Below are positions 1-5,538 of a DNA stretch of 5,538 nucleotides, piece after piece. The DNA comes from Clostridiales bacterium (GTDB lineage: Bacteria; Bacillota; Clostridia; Peptostreptococcales; Natronincolaceae), in the NCBI GenBank assembly GCA_012800145.1, contig JAAZJW010000245.1, positions 1-5,538 on the forward strand. The letters run 5' to 3'. Position 1 is the stretch's first letter. Each line of letters starts with the position of its first letter. Below the pieces are notes generated by a model that was not told the origin of the DNA, did no database searches, and saw only the letters and a list, made by a program, of their open reading frames with translations. Made by a program: the position numbers and the translations under genes.

Positions 1-446
1 CTTATTTCACAACAAAGGTAGAAGATTTTGATGCCGATTTTATAATAAAGGGCAAAGAGGCTGTTCGAACTAGAATTAAAGAGTTGAGATCAATGGGAAA
101 TGGTGCTACGGCTAAAGAAAAAAACCATCTTGCTGTGCTGGAGGTAGCATTGGAGGCATATTGTAGGGGGGTTGAGGTTTTACCCGTTGATTTGTATAAT
201 TCAGACACAGACAAGTTTATGGTAGTTGAAGGAAAACTGTTGCCACCCCTGAGGGGTTTACAAGGTATAGGCCAAAATGCTGTGAAGAGTATAGCCAAAG
301 CCAGGCAACAAGGAGAATTTATATCATTGGAAGATCTGAGGAACAGGACAAAGGTCTCAAAAACTGTTATAGAAACATTAGTCGCTCATGGCTGTGTAAG
401 GGGATTGCCCGAAACCAATCAACTTTCACTGTTTTCACTTGCATGA
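1..446 (+). CDS. polC: DNA polymerase III PolC, C-terminal 147 residues (5' partial)
   Basis: This is the C-terminal end of PolC, the replicative DNA polymerase of low-GC Gram-positive bacteria. The reading frame is open from base 3 and enters from outside the window. The visible part begins YFTTKVEDFD and continues through the ATAKEK and LEVALE segments typical of the end of the PolC polymerase module. A helix-hairpin-helix-like stretch follows (LRGLQGIGQNAVKSIAKAR, about residues 85-103 of the fragment), then EGEFISLEDL-like and SKTVIETL segments. It closes with QLSLF (bases 420-434), which matches the consensus beta-clamp-binding pentapeptide known at the PolC C-terminus. The catalytic palm, the exonuclease and the OB domain lie upstream of the window. 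PolC directly upstream of rimP-nusA is the usual order in Firmicutes. No frameshift or decay is visible. An internal ATG at 84 is simply a methionine codon, not a gene start. Confidence 0.96.
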   Translation, partial: YFTTKVEDFDADFIIKGKEAVRTRIKELRSMGNGATAKEKNHLAVLEVALEAYCRGVEVLPVDLYNSDTDKFMVVEGKLLPPLRGLQGIGQNAVKSIAKARQQGEFISLEDLRNRTKVSKTVIETLVAHGCVRGLPETNQLSLFSLA

Positions 447-474
447 TTTTGCCATGTGTGTTATACTATGTTGA
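439..474 (+). promoter_or_regulatory. Candidate sigma-A-type extended -10 promoter for the rimP-nusA operon
   Basis: An extended -10 element, TG-T-TATACT, occupies 459-467; its hexamer (462-467) matches TATAAT at 5 of 6 positions. Seventeen bases upstream is TTGCAT (439-444), a weak -35 (3 of 6) that overlaps the last polC codon and its stop. Transcription would start near 474, about 20 nt before the hairpin at 493-517 and about 135 nt before rimP. The TG dinucleotide could compensate for the poor -35. The location fits a promoter feeding an attenuated leader, but this is a motif call by eye, and AT-rich sequence yields such matches by chance. Confidence 0.4.
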
Positions 475-492
475 ATGGCATAGGATTCTTTA

Positions 493-524
493 AAAGAGTG
501 GGAGTTTCCCACTCTTTCTATTAT
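493..524 (+). terminator. Rho-independent terminator or attenuator hairpin between polC and rimP
   Basis: A perfect 11-bp stem (493-503 paired with 507-517; AAAGAGTGGGA with TCCCACTCTTT) closes on a 3-nt GTT loop. It is preceded by an A-run and followed by a T-rich but interrupted tract (CTATTATATATT). It lies 47 nt after the polC stop and 93 nt before rimP, so it can end polC transcription. If the candidate promoter upstream is real, it also sits in the leader of the rimP-nusA transcript. From memory, a similar GAGTGGG/CCCACTC hairpin precedes rimP in other Firmicutes. A NusA-dependent terminator in the B. subtilis leader is reported to autoregulate this operon. The broken U-tract here fits a terminator that needs NusA help, but that role is inferred. 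Confidence 0.75.
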
Positions 525-609
525 ATATTACAGTTAGTAGTACATAGCAGGGGAGGCAATAAAAGCTATAAATAGGGAATATGACAAAATTTGATGTTGG
601 AGGTATATA

Positions 610-1074
610 ATGGCAAAAAATCGCGTTGAAAAAATTACGGAAGAACTGGCAATCCCGATTATAGAAAATGAAAAATTAGAATTGGTGGATATAGAGTATA
701 GAAAGGAGGGTCCCAACTGGTTTTTAAGATTATATATAGATAAACCCGGAGGAATTACGTTAGATGATTGCCAAAAAGTAAGTGAACAATTAGGTAAAAA
801 GCTTGATGAGGAGGACCCTATAAAAGGAAATTATTTTTTGCAAGTATCGTCGCCGGGGCTCGACAGGCCATTGAAAAATGAAAAAGATTTTATGAGATGC
901 AGAGGCAGAATGGTTGAGGTTAAACTATACAAAGCGTTGGATGGAAACAAGGTTATAGAAGGTGAGCTTGTTGGGTTAGAGAATAATGTGATTAAACTCA
1001 ATGTTGCTAATGTTGGACTGGTGGAATTACCAAGGGAAAAGGTTGCTCTGACAAAATTAGCCATCAAATTTTAG
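610..1074 (+). CDS. rimP: Ribosome maturation factor RimP
   Basis: RimP (formerly YlxS/YhbC) is a cytoplasmic 30S assembly factor that helps form the central pseudoknot and head region of the small subunit. At 154 residues it is the normal family length. The N-terminal alpha/beta domain (about 1-88) carries LELVDIEY (23-30) and ends with the family signature QVSSPGLDRPL (78-88). The C-terminal SH3-like beta domain (about 95-154) includes the GELVGL turn (118-123) and the terminal PREKVALTKL strand. The ATG at 610 has a good ribosome binding site, GGAGG at 599-603, with 6-nt spacing. It is the first gene after the polC hairpin, and nusA starts 13 nt after its stop. It is intact with no unusual residues. 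Confidence 0.97.
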   Translation: MAKNRVEKITEELAIPIIENEKLELVDIEYRKEGPNWFLRLYIDKPGGITLDDCQKVSEQLGKKLDEEDPIKGNYFLQVSSPGLDRPLKNEKDFMRCRGRMVEVKLYKALDGNKVIEGELVGLENNVIKLNVANVGLVELPREKVALTKLAIKF

Positions 1075-1087
1075 GGAGGTTTATGGG

Positions 1088-2125
1088 ATGAATGTTGAGT
1101 TCACAAAAGCTCTTGAACAAATAGAAAAAGATAAGGGTATTTCAAAGGATACTTTAATAGAAGCTGTGGAAGCAGCTTTAATTTCGAGTTATAAAAGGAA
1201 TTTTGGTTCTGCTCAAAATGTGAGAGTTGAAATTAATCGGGATACGGGCGAGGTTAATGTATATAGCCGTAAAACAATAACAGATGATGTAACGGACGAT
1301 TTATTAGAAATCCATATTGAAGATGCAAAAAAACATAATATAAACTATGAAATAGGTGATGTTTTTGAGGGCAAAGTTACACCCCGAAATTTTGGAAGAA
1401 TTGCTGCCCAGACAGCTAAACAGGTAGTTGTACAAAGAATTAGGGAGGATGAACGGGGTATTGTATATGATGAATTTATCAACAGGGAATCGGAGCTCGT
1501 CACAGGGGAAGTCTCCAGGGTTTCAAGGGGCAGTGTTTATATTAGTTTGGGGAGAACCGAGGCTATTTTGGGGCCTAGTGAACAAATTCCCAATGAAGAA
1601 TATAAGCATGGGGATAGATTAAAATGTTATATAGTGGAGGTTAAAAAGACAACTAAAGGCCCACAGATATTATTGTCCAGAACACATCCCGGCTTAGTGA
1701 AACGTTTATTCGAATTTGAAGTACCGGAAATTCATGACGGAATTGTAGAAATAAAAAGTATTTCAAGGGAAGCGGGTTCAAGAACCAAGATTGCGGTGGA
1801 TTCCAGAGACCCAAACGTGGATTCTGTCGGTGCATGTGTGGGACCGAAAGGGATAAGGGTACAGGCCATTGTGGACGAGTTAAATGGTGAAAAAATTGAT
1901 ATAATTAAGTATAGTGATGATCCGGAAAAATTTATAGCCAGTTCCTTGAGTCCTGCAAAAGTCATATTATGTGAGGTTGAGCCGGAAGAAAAGACGGCAA
2001 GGGTGATTGTGCCGGATTATCAGCTTTCCTTAGCTATCGGAAAGGAAGGACAGAATGCAAGATTGGCCGCGAAACTGACAGGATGGAAAATTGATATAAA
2101 AAGTGAAAGCCAAATTGATGATTGA
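1088..2125 (+). CDS. nusA: Transcription termination/antitermination factor NusA
   Basis: NusA binds RNA polymerase near the RNA exit channel and modulates pausing, intrinsic termination and antitermination. The 345-residue protein has the RNA-polymerase-binding N-terminal domain (about 1-125, with LIEAVEAALISSYKR at 23-37), then an S1 domain (about 135-200, ending QILLSRTHP). KH1 follows with GPKG (252-255, in SVGACVGPKGIRV), and KH2 with GKEG (318-321, in LSLAIGKEGQNARLAAKLTG). It stops soon after KH2, so it lacks the acidic repeats of the E. coli protein, as is normal for Firmicutes. Start choice: AGGGAGG at 1073-1079 is 8 nt before the ATG at 1088, whereas the ATG at 1083 is too close and reads only two codons before a stop. 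NusA may control its own operon through the hairpin upstream of rimP; this is inference. Confidence 0.97.
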   Translation: MNVEFTKALEQIEKDKGISKDTLIEAVEAALISSYKRNFGSAQNVRVEINRDTGEVNVYSRKTITDDVTDDLLEIHIEDAKKHNINYEIGDVFEGKVTPRNFGRIAAQTAKQVVVQRIREDERGIVYDEFINRESELVTGEVSRVSRGSVYISLGRTEAILGPSEQIPNEEYKHGDRLKCYIVEVKKTTKGPQILLSRTHPGLVKRLFEFEVPEIHDGIVEIKSISREAGSRTKIAVDSRDPNVDSVGACVGPKGIRVQAIVDELNGEKIDIIKYSDDPEKFIASSLSPAKVILCEVEPEEKTARVIVPDYQLSLAIGKEGQNARLAAKLTGWKIDIKSESQIDD

Positions 2126-2138
2126 TTGGGGTGAAAAA

Positions 2139-2423
2139 ATGAAAGCTAAAAAAAGAAAAATACCTCTGAGAAAATGTCTCGGATGTGGCGAAATGAGGCC
2201 CAAAAAAGAATTGTTGAGGGTAGTGCATAATTCTCAAGGGGTCACAAGTGTAGATACTACCGGCAAGGCGCATGGTAGGGGAGCGTATATTTGTAATTCC
2301 AGGCGGTGTCTGGAAAAGGCCAAAAAAGCGAAAGCATTTAATAGGGCGTTTAAATCTGATGTTCCCGAGGAAATATATGAGGATCTTATGAAAGAGCTCA
2401 TTGAGGACAGGCGTGAAAATTAG
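2139..2423 (+). CDS. rnpM: RNase P modulator RnpM (YlxR family RNA-binding protein)
   Basis: This is a small basic protein of the YlxR family (94 residues, the usual size). Recent work in B. subtilis renamed YlxR RnpM because it binds RNase P RNA and modulates RNase P; earlier work described it as a nucleoid-associated regulator. Visible signatures are IPLRKCLGCGEMRPKKELLRVV (residues 8-29), GRGAYIC (46-52) and a lysine-rich helix after CLEKAKKAKAF. Four cysteines (C13, C16, C52, C57) form a CX2C plus CX4C pattern that could hold zinc, although metal binding is not a known requirement of the family. I chose the ATG at 2139 because TGGGGTGA (2127-2134) ends 4 nt upstream and because the family begins just before IPLRKC. 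An in-frame GTG at 2103 would add 12 residues and overlap nusA by 23 nt. Confidence 0.93.
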   Translation: MKAKKRKIPLRKCLGCGEMRPKKELLRVVHNSQGVTSVDTTGKAHGRGAYICNSRRCLEKAKKAKAFNRAFKSDVPEEIYEDLMKELIEDRREN

Positions 2424-2541
2424 AAAGGTTTATTTATAGTATTGTTATGAAAATCTCGGAATGGTGATGAACTTTGTTAAAAATATCTTATTTAAAGAAT
2501 TAGCACAGTGTTTTTATAGCATCATGGTAGTACAGTTAATC
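2424..2541 (+). other. rnpM-infB spacer at the usual position of ylxQ; no confident gene
   Basis: In many Firmicutes an L7Ae-like gene (ylxQ, about 100 codons) sits between rnpM and infB. The spacer here is only about 130 nt and cannot encode a complete copy, and no LGLA...SGE-type YlxQ motif is readable in any forward frame. The longest forward frame in the gap is a 46-codon ATG frame (2467-2607, starting MNFVKNILFK) that runs out of frame into infB. It has no good ribosome binding site and I do not recognise it. I see no strong promoter and no terminator hairpin, so infB is probably transcribed by read-through from upstream. Confidence 0.6.
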
Positions 2542-2557
2542 GGGGGTGAGTTATTTG
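2542..2557 (+). promoter_or_regulatory. infB ribosome binding site and UUG start codon
   Basis: GGGGGTGAG (2542-2550) pairs well with the 16S rRNA 3' end and is followed after 4 nt by TTG (2555-2557). The in-frame GTG at 2546-2548 lies inside this same sequence and could not have a properly spaced Shine-Dalgarno of its own. Initiation at the TTG also gives the family-typical N-terminus MSKIRIYQLAKK. The site therefore moves the start from the GTG to the TTG. Confidence 0.85.
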
Positions 2558-4660
2558 TCAAAAATAAGAATATACCAACTGGCAAAAAAAATAGGAATCA
2601 GCAATAAGGAATTGATTAAAAAACTGAATGAATTGTCTATTGATGTCAGTAGTCACATGAGTACACTGGACAGCGAAAATGCAAACGTGGTTATGGAGCT
2701 GCTTGCTGAAGAAACGGATAAAATAGACACATTTACCAATGATAAAAACAAAGAGCCAAATGGCAAGAAAAACCAAACAATAGAGAAAAAAGAGACAGAA
2801 GATGGTGGGGGGGACCTGCCGACAAGAGTGGAAGATAAAAAAAATGCGAAGGACAAACATAAACGTTCCGGGTCCGGGGATATTGGCAAAAATACGGAGA
2901 AAGATGAACAAGTGATACAATTGCAAAGTAGGGTAACGGTGAAAGAACTGGCAGAATCTATGGGGAAAGGTGTCAGTGAGATAATTAAAAAACTTTTAGG
3001 TTTAGGCATAATAGCAACAATTAATCAAGAAATAGATTATGATACAGCAAAAACTATGGCTAGGGAGTTTGGACTAAAGGTAGAATTAATAGAAGATATA
3101 GATAGTGATGATGTTATAGATGATATTGAGATTATACCTGATAGACCTGAGGATTTAAAACCCAGGTCGCCTATAGTAACTGTTATGGGCCATGTTGATC
3201 ATGGGAAGACTTCACTTTTGGATGCAATACGTAACACCAAGGTAACTACCAAAGAAGCAGGCGGTATTACACAACATATAGGGGCTTCGGAGGTAAAAGT
3301 TAATGGCAGAAAGATAGTTTTTTTGGATACACCGGGTCATGAAGCATTTGCATCGATGCGTGCCAGGGGTGCAAAGGTAACGGACATAGCTGTTTTAGTG
3401 GTTGCTGCCGATGATGGTGTTATGCCCCAAACAATAGAGGCTATTAACCATGCTAAAGCTGCGGAGGTTCCCATTATCGTGGCTATAAACAAGATGGACA
3501 AACATACAGCTAATCCTGACAGGGTAAAGCAAGAACTTGCAGACCATGGCCTAATAATAGAAGAATGGGGAGGAGATATTATTTCTGTTCCTGTCTCCGC
3601 TCTCAGTGGAGATAACATAGAAACATTGTTGGAAATGATTTTACTGGTTGCGGAAATAGAAGAACTTACCGCAAATCCAAACCGCAAAGCCATGGGGGTT
3701 GTTATAGAAGCCAAATTAGATGTAGGCAGAGGATCAGTAGCAACGGTATTGGTGCAAAACGGAACACTAAAAATCGGGGATTCTGTTGTAATCGGGACTG
3801 CATATGGCAAAATTAGAGCCATGATGAATGACAAAGGGAAAAGGGTAAAGACAGCGGGTCCTTCTACAGCTGTGGAAATTACCGGACTATCCGAGGTTCC
3901 TGAAGCTGGGGAACAAATGTTCGCAGTGGAAGACGATAAGGTAGCAAAGGCCATTGTTCAAAATAGAGTCAATGAGGCTAAGGCAAAACAATTAAAATCC
4001 AGCCAGAAAATTTCCCTAGACGCACTGTTCAGTCAAATGGAGGAAGGGCAGGTCAAGGATTTAAATATTGTAGTGAAAGCGGATGCTCAGGGTTCCGTGG
4101 AGGCTATAAAACAATCATTAGATAAACTATCAAGTGATGAAATATCCATAAATATTATACACGGTGGGGTAGGTGGAATAACAGAAACAGATGTAATGCT
4201 GGCAACTGCGTCTAATGCTATAATTATCGGGTTTAATGTTCGTCCAACTCCGAGCGCCGGTGCTTTAGCTAAGAGGGAAAATGTTGACATAAGGAGCTAT
4301 CGTGTTATTTACAAAGCAATTGAAGACATTGAAGCAGCTATGAAAGGCATGCTAGACCCGGAATTTGAAGAAGAAGAGTTAGGAAAAGCAGAAGTAAGGG
4401 CCACATTTAAAGTTCCGGGGGTAGGCATAATAGCCGGATGTTATATAATCGAAGGCAGAGTATTAAGAAATGCTAAAACCAGATTGGTTAGAGATGGTAT
4501 AATAATCCATGAAGGAGACATTGGTTCCCTGAAAAGATTCAAGGATGATGCAAGGGAAGTAACCGCCGGTTTTGAGTGTGGCATAGGTATAAGCCAATTC
4601 AATGATGTAAAAGAAGGAGATATCATTGAAGTATATCGGATGAATGAAATAGAAAGATAA
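2555..4660 (+). CDS. infB: Translation initiation factor IF-2
   Basis: IF2 is the GTPase that positions initiator fMet-tRNA on the 30S subunit and promotes 50S joining. The product is 701 residues when started at the TTG. An N-terminal IF2N domain (about 1-50, SKIRIYQLAKKIGISNKELI) is followed by a charged, low-complexity linker (about 55-118) and a second IF2N domain (about 124-175, VKELAESMGKGVSEIIKKLL). The G domain carries G1 GHVDHGKT (212-219), G2 GGITQHIGA (236-244), G3 DTPGHEAF (258-265), G4 NKMD (312-315) and G5 SAL (348-350). Domain II, domain III (IIHGGVGGITETDV and NVRPTPSAGALA) and the fMet-tRNA-binding C2 domain (about 590-701, PGVGIIAGCYIIEGRV) follow. All GTPase motifs are intact. 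The linker contains a run of seven G (2807-2813) coding for glycines, with the frame maintained. rbfA follows after 26 nt. Confidence 0.98.
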   Translation: MSKIRIYQLAKKIGISNKELIKKLNELSIDVSSHMSTLDSENANVVMELLAEETDKIDTFTNDKNKEPNGKKNQTIEKKETEDGGGDLPTRVEDKKNAKDKHKRSGSGDIGKNTEKDEQVIQLQSRVTVKELAESMGKGVSEIIKKLLGLGIIATINQEIDYDTAKTMAREFGLKVELIEDIDSDDVIDDIEIIPDRPEDLKPRSPIVTVMGHVDHGKTSLLDAIRNTKVTTKEAGGITQHIGASEVKVNGRKIVFLDTPGHEAFASMRARGAKVTDIAVLVVAADDGVMPQTIEAINHAKAAEVPIIVAINKMDKHTANPDRVKQELADHGLIIEEWGGDIISVPVSALSGDNIETLLEMILLVAEIEELTANPNRKAMGVVIEAKLDVGRGSVATVLVQNGTLKIGDSVVIGTAYGKIRAMMNDKGKRVKTAGPSTAVEITGLSEVPEAGEQMFAVEDDKVAKAIVQNRVNEAKAKQLKSSQKISLDALFSQMEEGQVKDLNIVVKADAQGSVEAIKQSLDKLSSDEISINIIHGGVGGITETDVMLATASNAIIIGFNVRPTPSAGALAKRENVDIRSYRVIYKAIEDIEAAMKGMLDPEFEEEELGKAEVRATFKVPGVGIIAGCYIIEGRVLRNAKTRLVRDGIIIHEGDIGSLKRFKDDAREVTAGFECGIGISQFNDVKEGDIIEVYRMNEIER

Positions 4661-4686
4661 AAGATAAGGCAGAAAGGGATGATGAC

Positions 4687-5070
4687 ATGTCATATCCTAG
4701 AGAAAAGCGTTTAGCGGAGGAAATAAAAAAAATAGTCAGTGATTTAATCAGAAATGAATTAAGGGATCCGAGAATTTCACCGATGACTAGCATAATAGAG
4801 GTAGATTTAACCAGGGACCTAAGATATGTAAATATTTATGTCAGCATACTGGGTGACGATGAGGAAAAAGAGGAAACAATGAAAGGCTTAACAAGAGCCA
4901 GCGGATTTATACGTAGGGAGGTAGGAAAGAATATAAAGGCCAGGTATACCCCTGAGGTAATATTTAAATTGGACAATTCCATTGAAAGAGGAATTCATAT
5001 GTATAATATAATTACGAAGGTCAGTGAACAAAAAAAATCCGTTCCTAACGAGGATAAGCCTAATGAATGA
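4687..5070 (+). CDS. rbfA: 30S ribosome-binding factor RbfA
   Basis: RbfA is a single-domain KH-like factor that binds immature 30S subunits near the 5' end of 16S rRNA during late maturation and in the cold. It has 127 residues, the usual length. The conserved N-terminal helix (REKRLAEEIKKIVSDLI, 5-21) leads to the NELRDPRI turn (23-30). The beta strand DLRYVNIYVSIL (44-55) follows, then the KH kink motif A-S-G (71-73) in TRASGFIRREVG and the RYTPEVIFKLDNSIERG block (86-102). The last 15 or so residues form a polar tail without family features. The ATG at 4687 has AAAGGG (4673-4678) 8 nt upstream; two earlier ATGs at 4679 and 4682 are out of frame. It lies directly after infB, as in most bacteria, and its last 8 bases overlap nrnA. 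Confidence 0.97.
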   Translation: MSYPREKRLAEEIKKIVSDLIRNELRDPRISPMTSIIEVDLTRDLRYVNIYVSILGDDEEKEETMKGLTRASGFIRREVGKNIKARYTPEVIFKLDNSIERGIHMYNIITKVSEQKKSVPNEDKPNE

Positions 5071-5538
5071 ACTGAGGAAAATAGTTTCAAATAGCAATAG
5101 TATTGCAATTACATCCCATGTCGATCCTGATGGTGACAGTATCGGATCAATACTTGCCTTATGGCTGGCACTGAAACAAAAACACAAAAATAAAAATACA
5201 AAGGTTTTCATTAATGAGGCATTGCCTGACAGATATAATTTTTTACCGCAATCAAAACACATTAAAAGATATGAAGATATCAAGGAAAAAAAATTCGATT
5301 TATTTTTTGCGTTAGATTGCGGTAACAAAGCAAGGTTAGGCCAAAGCATTGAGGCCATGGAAAAAAGTAATGTTGTCGTTAATATAGACCACCATATCAG
5401 CAATACAGGGTTTGGTGATATTAATATCGTGGATATAAATTCATCGTCTACTTGTGAAATGATTTATTCTATTATAAAGGACATGGGGTTGGCAATAGAT
5501 CCACAAATCGCTACATGTATATATATGGGCATTGTTAC
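5063..5538 (+). CDS. nrnA: Bifunctional oligoribonuclease/pAp phosphatase NrnA (DHH family), 3' partial
   Basis: NrnA (YtqI) is a cytoplasmic DHH/DHHA1 phosphoesterase. It degrades very short RNA oligonucleotides and dephosphorylates 3'-phosphoadenosine 5'-phosphate. The frame is open from the ATG at 5063 through the window end, giving 158 complete codons, about half of the roughly 310-320-residue family length. Metal-binding motifs of the DHH domain are all present: SHVDPDGDSIGS (18-29), LDCG (84-87) and the namesake DHH (109-111) in NIDHHISNTGFGDINIVD. These are followed by SSSTCEM (127-133) and the start of the CIYMGIVT block (152 onward). The DHHA1 substrate-binding domain lies beyond the window. 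The start codon overlaps the rbfA stop by 8 nt (ATGAATGA), with GAGG (5050-5053) 9 nt upstream, suggesting translational coupling. A gene of this type after rbfA, often followed by truB and ribF, is common in Firmicutes. Confidence 0.93.
   Translation, partial: MNELRKIVSNSNSIAITSHVDPDGDSIGSILALWLALKQKHKNKNTKVFINEALPDRYNFLPQSKHIKRYEDIKEKKFDLFFALDCGNKARLGQSIEAMEKSNVVVNIDHHISNTGFGDINIVDINSSSTCEMIYSIIKDMGLAIDPQIATCIYMGIV

Noticed and set aside
544..572. TATAAA (567-572) as a second rimP promoter downstream of the hairpin
   Set aside because: The only correctly spaced -35 is ATAGCA (3 of 6) and there is no extended -10. Such matches are expected by chance in AT-rich intergenic DNA.
581..610. Nine-codon ATG frame (MTKFDVGGI) ending in TAATG at the rimP start
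   Set aside because: Its only upstream purine run is 3 nt away, too close to be a working ribosome binding site. Its last codons are simply the rimP Shine-Dalgarno, so chance is the simpler explanation.
2103..2138. GTG at 2103 as the rnpM start (106 residues)
   Set aside because: It lies inside nusA without a clear ribosome binding site, and the extra residues are not part of the family. The ATG at 2139 has a good ribosome binding site.
2807..2813. Run of seven G in infB as a phase-variable tract
   Set aside because: The frame is intact, the gene is essential and the tract lies in a tolerant linker. Nothing suggests programmed slippage.
2558..3009. Two overlapping minus-strand frames (118 and 122 codons) opposite the infB N-terminus
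   Set aside because: They are artefacts of the Lys/Glu-rich linker read in reverse, giving Phe/Leu/Ser-rich translations that look membrane-like but have no independent support.
3337..3954. 205-codon open frame on the minus strand inside infB
   Set aside because: It lies wholly antisense to the conserved GTPase and domain II region of IF2. The translation is a low-complexity Ser/Ala/Thr/Ile mix with no recognisable domain, as expected for a shadow frame of a strongly constrained gene.
4888..5403. 171-codon minus-strand frame across rbfA and nrnA
   Set aside because: It is antisense to two clearly recognised genes, and the hydrophobic Leu/Phe/Ser composition follows from the A-rich sense strand. 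No domain is recognisable.

Overview
This window is a conserved chromosomal housekeeping cluster: the nusA-infB (transcription and translation) operon of a low-GC Gram-positive bacterium. It most likely comes from class Clostridia or a close Firmicutes relative. The evidence is a PolC-type (Gram-positive) replicative polymerase immediately upstream, a NusA that ends right after its KH domains without the acidic repeats of Proteobacteria, AT-rich coding sequence with strong purine-rich ribosome binding sites, and a UUG start on infB. I cannot name the genus from the sequence alone.

Layout, all on the + strand: the 3' end of polC (1-446); an intergenic leader (447-609) with a candidate extended -10 promoter and an 11-bp terminator-like hairpin; rimP (610-1074); nusA (1088-2125); rnpM/ylxR (2139-2423); a gap of about 130 nt where relatives usually carry ylxQ; infB (2555-4660); rbfA (4687-5070); and the 5' part of nrnA (5063 to the window edge). 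Apart from the two longer gaps, genes are 13-26 nt apart or overlap by 8 nt, as expected for one transcription unit.

The genes serve RNA synthesis and ribosome production. RimP and RbfA mature the 30S subunit and IF2 starts translation on it. NusA modulates pausing and termination. RnpM is an RNA-binding protein linked to RNase P, and NrnA degrades short RNA oligonucleotides. PolC belongs to replication and appears to be transcriptionally separated from the rest by the hairpin.

I found no mobile element, CRISPR array, tRNA, rRNA, or convincing undescribed system. The points worth a second look are the attenuator-like rimP leader, the apparent absence of ylxQ, a four-cysteine RnpM, and the start-site signals of infB, both at its N-terminus and at a possible internal start.
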